Source of the DNA: an uncultured Eubacteriales bacterium
GTDB taxonomy: Bacteria > Bacillota > Clostridia > Monoglobales > Monoglobaceae
NCBI GenBank assembly: GCA_958352815.1
Contig: CATWQA010000056.1
Coordinates: 1 to 10,529, forward strand
DNA: 10,529 bases
Reading direction: 5' to 3'
The translations under genes and the position numbers were made by a program. The notes below the pieces were generated by a model, which was given only the letters and a program-made list of their open reading frames with translations, did no database searches and was not told where the DNA came from. This document shows positions 8,701 to 10,529 of the stretch, one piece after another; positions within the stretch are counted from its first letter, which is position 1; each line of letters opens with the position of its first letter.

Positions 8701-8988
8701 ATTCAGGTCAACCTCGCCCATTGTGAGAACCGCCAGATTTGAGTCGTTGGTTCTCAGGTTGTCCGGGCGAAGCACGCCTCCGTTTGCGCTGTCCGTAACC
8801 ATATCGCCTCTGTTTCCCTTAACGGTTATGGAGTCTGCGCCGAAGTTCAGCGTGACAGAGCCGTCGCTGTTTTGGGTAACGGTTCCGTAATCCGTCCCCG
8901 CAAGGGAGGCGGCGCTGACAGGCACAGCAAACACTGTTGCCATAACAGCCAAAGCCAAAATGAATGAAAACAATCTTTTAACTTTCAT
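2770..8988 (-). CDS. Secreted multimodular GH3 glycosidase (beta-xylosidase/arabinofuranosidase-like) with C-terminal rhodanese
   Basis: The 2072-residue protein probably trims xylan- or arabinan-type oligosaccharides outside the cell. Domain order is: signal peptide (1-26, cut after VSA); CBM6-like sandwich (about 28-178); Pro/Thr linker (181-205); Ig-like domain (207-300); GH3 catalytic barrel (about 306-630); GH3 C-domain (about 655-735 and 868-980), interrupted by a CBM-like insert; FnIII-like domain (1040-1155); Ig/BIG-like domain (1165-1262); helical FIVAR-like segment (1264-1335); Ig-like domain (1345-1455); CBM6-like module (1458-1590); Ig-like domain (1597-1680); sandwich of unknown family (1684-1836); acidic linker; blade-like domain with CMKC (1939-1942); and rhodanese (1980-2072) with CSAGSR, Cys2041. 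YQWWKECLHGVA (348-359) is typical of the xylosidase branch of GH3. Asp546 in TTDCG is the likely nucleophile and Glu896 in ESKDR the likely acid/base. No sortase signal, SLH or dockerin is visible. Substrate assignment is inference. Confidence 0.9.
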   Translation of the reverse strand: MKVKRLFSFILALAVMATVFAVPVSAASLAGTDYGTVTQNSDGSVTLNFGADSITVKGNRGDMVTDSANGGVLRPDNLRTNDSNLAVLTMGEVDLNNTGYDKIDLYVASKNDAAVSVKVGETEVASFANVNNGAWDSFKTNTASLTTTEASGNLTLNITGIGANQYCGNYVYVKLYGSGGSVVPDPTPTAAPPEPAPVPTADPDMPYTVTGAEYDESGALQVTYVKGEDAPEGATLLAASYADSSEAEMTAMTNVPLDGSGAQTVALSKPERGIVKVFIWDGISSMQPLSNTKKIAVNISSGEPIYMDTSYSFEERAADLVSRMTLEEKISQLGKDAPAIERLGVSKYQWWKECLHGVARQGQATSFSSPLGLSNTWDRELIYTISDLISTEIRAKSSVYNLSFYTPTINMARDPRWGRNEETYGEDPYLTSQLGTEFVNGLQGNDPKYLKAIATIKHYTANNNESYRRGGSSVMTEFNLRNYYTRVFKDVTEAANPGSVMASYNATTVYRNGSLLYNYIPSAANSYTQNDLLRRNWGFDGYITTDCGAGEDLINTSAYKKGSLGSDTLEPEAYIANALKNGMDLECNLGGGNKTQQYGVAAVEKGYITEEEIETNVYRLFLQRFRTGEFDEEAPYRDISPSVVECDEHVAVSEKASEDALVLLKNDDSFLPLKSDVSNVAVVGNLTNRLALGDYSGSPTKNVNPIDGITAAVKEINPSANVTLLGSVSDNESLFDVKSLKLVMKDGKEKEIDLSKAENVSGMTLEGGVLRDVTSKATACIKNVNFLDVASIKVEMSTGSRKGGSFVIAYGQGGPTVARAQSAVTADNDTFAVCTGDYTGEDGGYNGTADLYISAVPNNEAFTVANYKAQLDAADVIIAYGGTEPQQDGFNREASESKDRTSINLSSEQAHVQAICDAYPEKTVVVLSALGQINVEGFKDKCKAMFWTAYNGQAQGTALGNILTGKANPSGRLTTTWYKNSDVEKMELSNTKDQTIGGIKGKYTDYDIQADGTNPGHTYQYYSGTPVYPFGYGLSYTTFEYSNPTVDKTSVDANGTVKFTVDVKNTGTMAGREVVQLYVAHPGAGEGNTPKKQLKGFEKTALIEPGETETVEIELNVGDMYLFSESAQKDIVPTGTYTAYIAKNADDTSIAKTFDVTGVLDASLKTVKALPDGVSLNGLICEDGSALQSVTQIKANLSAVMNDESWYDLSKATVKYESSNTDVATVNSSGVVSSGAYEGVATITASVTIDGVTKTDSFPVVNKLQIKPSADEINRALAELKAAYDKLPMAAYSETNRAEIEKIYAHGVDEIKAATTKAELDNILAQKINNMNSVPLDNLTETYTLSSVNPKHIEKGTIDYREGGIPMYDGATGTVTNVSPYSGIQMQVTNKDGNIVDSSKFVWQIKKYDNSVRKVADIDSETGELTIYGNGIIQITAANVEELTCGTLMVQVNMQIEGEYADDGNGADLTDDQNGSSGGHDAGSTADAWMEYKAVKLSNLESIAVRYAGKNAGVVNVSLAKNSNAENLIASASLSATNGWSTWSTADLKLNGDVLYNAQLNGLLDEYGCATVYIQTNGINLDYFRLNYIENNDEEPYTIDKVLNKTDGRVKVTLGYRGSVLPTDVTLTAQAADKTPVSTAVKGAGEYELATGAADGDNVSFVVTDSAGKALSQTYEQIWTEPVDSEIVVYSLDSKDYDYTVLTGGSDNTAYEQTVNGLSGYGSWAVASKSTKYTYSDVNEKTYDYSFTKAWQAGGGSTTNRCLYFTPKAPCRVTALFNGGEAIRSMTIYQSEDNNITQPGTGSDKDFSLEITDITKPVYVYGGSSNKQLYAIIVEYYGSTAATAEAEEAEEAQDFDRPVQYTTWNGTQVTLTKNDLSGEAKVWTSNIDGSKTRLSTEFFYEADLPYSYDDTYGINKLVEYKGRLYAGCDNGLVIVFTDCMKCYKLKKAADIDIKDMRIEDGVMYITDGETEAEIPMSSLGADTIEAEEALVLAESGAVLIDVRSEEEFAEKSYEGSVNIPVDNIQEGLSAYDTDTTLIFYCSAGSRAETAVDAAREMGFERVYNLGSIDKLV
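8911..8988 (-). other. Signal peptide of the GH3 protein
   Basis: Residues 1-26 have a Lys/Arg N-terminus (MKVKR), a hydrophobic core (about 6-22) and a VSA-A cleavage site with small residues at -3 and -1. There is no lipobox cysteine. This predicts Sec export and release by type I signal peptidase. The start is supported by AAAAGGGG about six bases upstream of the ATG. Confidence 0.9.
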
Positions 8989-9022
8989 AAAAATTCCCCT
9001 TTTTATAAAATATTTTTTGTTA

Positions 9023-9036
9023 ATTCTATTCTAACA
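9023..9036 (-). promoter_or_regulatory. Probable extended -10 promoter of the GH3 gene
   Basis: On the minus strand the sequence reads TGTTAGAATAGAAT. TAGAAT (9028-9033) is preceded by TGT, an extended -10, about 40 bases upstream of the ATG. The correctly spaced -35 position holds only TATTAT, and a better TTGACT lies 22 bases away, which is too far. I therefore expect a weak or activator-dependent sigma-A promoter. No catabolite-control (cre-like) palindrome was convincing. Confidence 0.4.
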
Positions 9037-9150
9037 CATTTTTCAAGTGAATAATAGTCAACTAAGTTATAAAATAAGACAAAAATTGCTGTGTTTAATT
9101 TTCATCGACACCGACCTTGCCATACTCTCACTTGCCGCTGTGCATTTAGT

Positions 9151-9194
9151 AAATGGATTGATATATTTGTAACCGTTGGGATTGTAGGGGGCGG
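9151..9194 (+). repeat. 44-bp dispersed repeat, copy upstream of the GH3 gene
   Basis: Ungapped partner of 2499-2542 (34 of 44 identical, same orientation), sharing AAATGGATT, GTAACCGT and TTGTAGGGGGCGG. Here the inverted 28-bp arm is not completed: after GCGG the sequence moves into a different hairpin repeat island. Confidence 0.65.
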
Positions 9195-9199
9195 TCGTC

Positions 9200-9261
9200 G
9201 CAATACACCCATTATGCTTGCCTTGCCTACTCGGCAAGGCTTCGCCTTTGCGGGTGTTTGC
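9200..9261. repeat. Nested hairpin at the left of the repeat island
   Basis: An inner 8-bp perfect stem GCCTTGCC/GGCAAGGC (9220-9227 and 9233-9240) with a 5-base loop sits inside an outer stem, GCAATACACCC (9200-9210) with GGGTGTTTGC (9252-9261), which has one bulge. The inner stem overlaps the start of the first 75-bp direct repeat, and is mostly lost in the second repeat copy. Confidence 0.6.
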
Positions 9262-9300
9262 TCCTCTTTCCCAAAAAATCTTCGATTTTTCGGGAGTCCT
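9226..9300 (+). repeat. 75-bp direct repeat, copy 1
   Basis: It aligns with 9473-9548 at about 78% identity with one single-base gap, starting CCTACTC(G/A)GCAAGGC and ending CGGGAG(T/C)CCT. Inside, 9269-9295 form a hairpin: TCCC, then AAAAATC pairing with GATTTTT around TTC, then CGGGA, with an A/C mismatch. Confidence 0.75.
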
Positions 9301-9332
9301 GCCCGCACGTCGAAACGGACTTCGCTACGTTC

Positions 9333-9356
9333 TGATTTTTGCATAGACAAAAATCA
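9333..9356. repeat. Hairpin TGATTTTTG/CAAAAATCA
   Basis: A perfect 9-bp stem with a 6-base loop (9342-9347) lies between the two 75-bp repeats. No T-run follows in either direction, so it is not an ordinary terminator. Confidence 0.6.
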
Positions 9357-9383
9357 ATCACCCGCTGCGTCGTTTCTCCTTTA

Positions 9384-9464
9384 TCCCAAAAGGTCACGCT
9401 TGCTGCGGCTATGTCCTTGTAAACGCGGACATAACGCCTCCGCTGCGCTACCAACCTTTTGGGA
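9384..9464. repeat. 81-base nested hairpin between the direct repeats
   Basis: The outer stem TCCCAAAAGGT (9384-9394) pairs perfectly with ACCTTTTGGGA (9454-9464). Inside, TATGTCC (9410-9416) pairs with GGACATA (9427-9433) around a 10-base loop. GCGG and CCGC tracts between the two stems could add further pairs. The TCCCAAAA opening is the same word that opens the hairpins of both 75-bp repeats. Confidence 0.65.
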
Positions 9465-9472
9465 ACCCTAAA

Positions 9473-9548
9473 CCTACTCAGCAAGGCTGCACTTTTACGG
9501 GCAATCGCTCCTTTTTTCCCAAAAACCTATCGGTTTTTCGGGAGCCCT
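9473..9548 (+). repeat. 75-bp direct repeat, copy 2
   Basis: Partner of 9226-9300. Its hairpin (9517-9543) pairs AAAAACC with GGTTTTT around TATC, flanked by TCCC and GGGA with one bulged C. Compared with copy 1, a T:A pair has become C:G, so the change preserves pairing. Confidence 0.75.
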
Positions 9549-9562
9549 ATGTTAATTCACTT

Positions 9563-9638
9563 GGGGTTTGGGGCGCAGCCCCAATCGGTTTCCCCGAAGG
9601 GGAAAACCGAAGGCGCTCGGGGCGGAGGCGGCGAGCGC
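9563..9638. repeat. Three-hairpin repeat block, right copy
   Basis: Second copy of the block at 57-127. The first stem is identical (TTGGGGC/GCCCCAA) with loop GCA in place of AAC. The second hairpin (9585-9610) is identical. The third starts at the same two-base offset but has a different stem, GCGCTCG (9613-9619) with CGAGCGC (9632-9638), around a 12-base loop. It lies about 130 bases upstream of the recombinase start. Confidence 0.75.
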
Positions 9639-9708
9639 AATTGGGTGGGCGAATGGTTTCAAAGGCAACATTTCACCCCGCTGTGATATTATTTACATTG
9701 AGGCTCCC

Positions 9709-9729
9709 CGCCGCGCCGTATGAGCGGCG
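9709..9729 (+). promoter_or_regulatory. Small hairpin upstream of the recombinase ribosome site
   Basis: CGCCGC (9709-9714) pairs with GCGGCG (9724-9729) around a 9-base loop, about 25 bases before the AAAGGAGG site. It could be a leader hairpin or part of a recombinase binding site. No clear -35/-10 pair was found upstream; TGTGATATTAT near 9681-9691 is a weak candidate -10. Confidence 0.25.
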
Positions 9730-9751
9730 AACACCTCAAATATAAATTAAA

Positions 9752-9759
9752 AAAGGAGG
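9752..9759 (+). promoter_or_regulatory. Ribosome binding site of the recombinase gene
   Basis: AAAGGAGG lies eight bases before the ATG at 9768-9770 and fixes the start there. An in-frame ATG at 9720 has no such site, sits within a hairpin, and would add 16 residues before the conserved N-terminus of the family. Confidence 0.85.
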
Positions 9760-9767
9760 ACATAATC

Positions 9768-10352
9768 ATGGTATACGGTTATGCAAGAGTTTCATCAAAG
9801 GATCAGTGCGAGGCAAGACAGCTTATGGCGTTTGACAGAATACATATCTCAAAAGAGAATATCTTTGTGGACAAGCAAAGCGGAAAGGACTTTAACAGAA
9901 CAAACTACCGCAGACTGAAACGTAAGCTAAAAGAGGACGATCTGCTGATAGTCAAGAGTATTGACCGCCTGGGCAGAAATTACACCGAGATACTGGAAGA
10001 ATGGCGGACTATAACCAAGACAAAAAAGGCGGATATAAAAATACTGGACATGCCCCTTCTGGATACCACAGTGAATAAAGACTTAACAGGAACTTTTATA
10101 GCGGACATAGTGCTCCAGCTTCTCTCCTATGTAGCGCAGAATGAAAGGGAAAACATCAAAAGCCGCCAGCAAGAGGGAATAGTCGCCGCCAAAGACAGAG
10201 GAGTTAAGTTCGGGAGACCGGAGATTGGAACTCCCAAAAACTTTAAAAAAGTATGCATGATGTGGAGAGATGGCGCCATCACAGCCAAGGAAGCCGCAGC
10301 CAAGCTTAATATGAACATAAGAACCTTTTACCGAAAGGCAAAGAATATTTAG
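9768..10352 (+). CDS. Small serine recombinase (resolvase/invertase family)
   Basis: The 194-residue protein has the form of a small serine recombinase, which cuts and rejoins DNA at short paired sites through a 5'-phosphoserine link. The N-terminal motif YGYARVSSKDQ (3-13) places the nucleophile at Ser9, with Arg7 beside it. IDRLGRN (65-71) supplies the two conserved arginines Arg67 and Arg70. The long dimer helix follows (about 105-135, containing SYVAQNEREN). VKFGRP (146-151) leads to a C-terminal Hin-like helix-turn-helix (about 165-190, ITAKEAAAKLNMNIRTFYRK). Length and all expected catalytic residues are normal, so it is probably active. No transposase, integrase or toxin gene accompanies it in the window. 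It could be a lone resolvase, a DNA invertase or a remnant of a mobile element; its sites are unknown. Gene end to right edge is gene-free. Confidence 0.93.
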   Translation: MVYGYARVSSKDQCEARQLMAFDRIHISKENIFVDKQSGKDFNRTNYRRLKRKLKEDDLLIVKSIDRLGRNYTEILEEWRTITKTKKADIKILDMPLLDTTVNKDLTGTFIADIVLQLLSYVAQNERENIKSRQQEGIVAAKDRGVKFGRPEIGTPKNFKKVCMMWRDGAITAKEAAAKLNMNIRTFYRKAKNI

Positions 10353-10400
10353 GGCTCTGCCCGCCTCACGTGGCGCCTGCGGTGCCCTACCGTGCTTGCT

Positions 10401-10423
10401 TGCCGCATTTTTCAAATGCGGCA
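10401..10423. repeat. Hairpin TGCCGCATTT/AAATGCGGCA
   Basis: A perfect 10-bp stem with a 3-base loop (TTC) lies 48 bases after the recombinase stop. No T-run follows it, so it is a weak terminator candidate at best. The sequence around it resembles the hairpin at 2347-2366. Confidence 0.6.
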
Positions 10424-10428
10424 AAATG

Positions 10429-10445
10429 CGCCTGCGCCGCAGGCG
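10429..10445. repeat. Hairpin CGCCTGC/GCAGGCG
   Basis: A perfect 7-bp stem with loop GCC. Its arm sequence GCAGGCG/CGCCTGC recurs in the next hairpin (10462-10484), so the two could compete for pairing. Confidence 0.5.
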
Positions 10446-10450
10446 TAATC

Positions 10451-10496
10451 AACACAAAAAGCCGCAGGCGTTATTTGCCTGCGGTCTTTCCGTGTT
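10451..10496 (+). terminator. Probable intrinsic terminator after the recombinase
   Basis: CCGCAGGC (10462-10469) pairs perfectly with GCCTGCGG (10477-10484) around GTTATTT, extended by AAA/TTT and outer AACAC/GTGTT pairing. A short pyrimidine run (TCTTTCC) follows the core, and the A-run before it would serve as a T-run on the minus strand. It may act for the recombinase or for an unseen gene to the right. Confidence 0.6.
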
Positions 10497-10529
10497 AGGA
10501 TTGTGTTTCTGTGTTATATATATCCCTAT

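Larger units (their letters stand above)
9060..9700. other. Gene-free hairpin repeat island between the GH3 and recombinase genes
   Basis: This stretch holds no supportable gene. Several open frames cross it on both strands, but their translations only read through repeats and palindromes. In order it contains the 44-bp repeat copy (9151-9194), a nested hairpin (9200-9261), two ~75-bp direct repeats (9226-9300 and 9473-9548), further hairpins between them (9333-9356, 9384-9464) and the second three-hairpin block (9563-9638). The density of perfect stems suggests a composite of intergenic repeats or a structured non-coding transcript. I cannot tell which. Confidence 0.65.

Noticed and set aside
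9200..9640. CRISPR array
   Set aside because: The repeats are imperfect, only two per type, unequally spaced and hairpin-rich; there are no regular spacers and no cas genes.
9091..9686. Several open reading frames of 75-126 codons on both strands across the repeat island
   Set aside because: They overlap each other, lack ribosome sites, and their translations consist of repeat and palindrome read-through (for example FPKNLRFFGSP and LPKNRRFFGKE on opposite strands). Such frames are commonly mis-annotated as hypothetical proteins.
9720..9767. Upstream ATG extension of the recombinase
   Set aside because: It lacks a Shine-Dalgarno site, starts inside a hairpin loop, and extends beyond the conserved N-terminus of the family. 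The ATG at 9768 has a near-perfect AAAGGAGG.
10353..10529. tRNA or riboswitch in the right-edge hairpins
   Set aside because: The stems do not form a cloverleaf, there is no TTCGAATC-like T-arm, and no known aptamer core is recognisable. They read as simple hairpins and a probable terminator.

Overview
The window looks like chromosomal DNA of a spore-forming, Gram-positive gut or rumen type Clostridia. The evidence is a sporulation-specific spoIIP, strong AAGGAGG-type ribosome sites, a multi-modular secreted glycoside hydrolase of plant-cell-wall type, moderate GC genes separated by AT-rich promoters, and GC-rich hairpin repeats in the intergenic spaces. I would not name a genus; an Oscillospirales-like or related lineage is a guess.

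Layout from left to right. (1) Positions 1-212 hold no gene I can support but contain a block of three consecutive hairpins. (2) spoIIP lies on the minus strand (213-1406). (3) A 170-bp divergent promoter region separates it from a plus-strand DUF975-type membrane protein (1595-2287), which ends at a clear intrinsic terminator. (4) Positions 2338-2730 are a gene-free island of palindromes, including a large GC-rich hairpin and a 150-bp element with 28-bp inverted ends. (5) A 6.2-kb minus-strand gene (2770-8988) encodes a 2072-residue secreted GH3 enzyme. It has at least two CBM6-like modules besides one inserted inside the GH3 core, Ig-like domains, a blade-like domain with a CxxC, and a C-terminal rhodanese domain with an intact CSAGSR loop. 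It has its own promoter and terminator. (6) Positions 9060-9700 form a second gene-free repeat island with two ~75-bp direct repeats, several strong hairpins and a second copy of the three-hairpin block. (7) A small serine recombinase (9768-10352, plus strand) follows, then hairpins at the right edge.

The genes do not form one operon or an obvious pathway: sporulation, an unknown membrane protein, extracellular xylan/arabinan-type saccharification and site-specific recombination are each separate transcription units. Two observations stand out. One is the extracellular rhodanese, with a nearby CxxC, fused to a polysaccharide-degrading enzyme. The other is a set of hairpin repeats whose stems change sequence while keeping pairing. 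Related repeat copies lie on both sides of the GH3 gene and, more widely, near both window ends. I saw no CRISPR array, tRNA, rRNA, riboswitch or complete insertion sequence.
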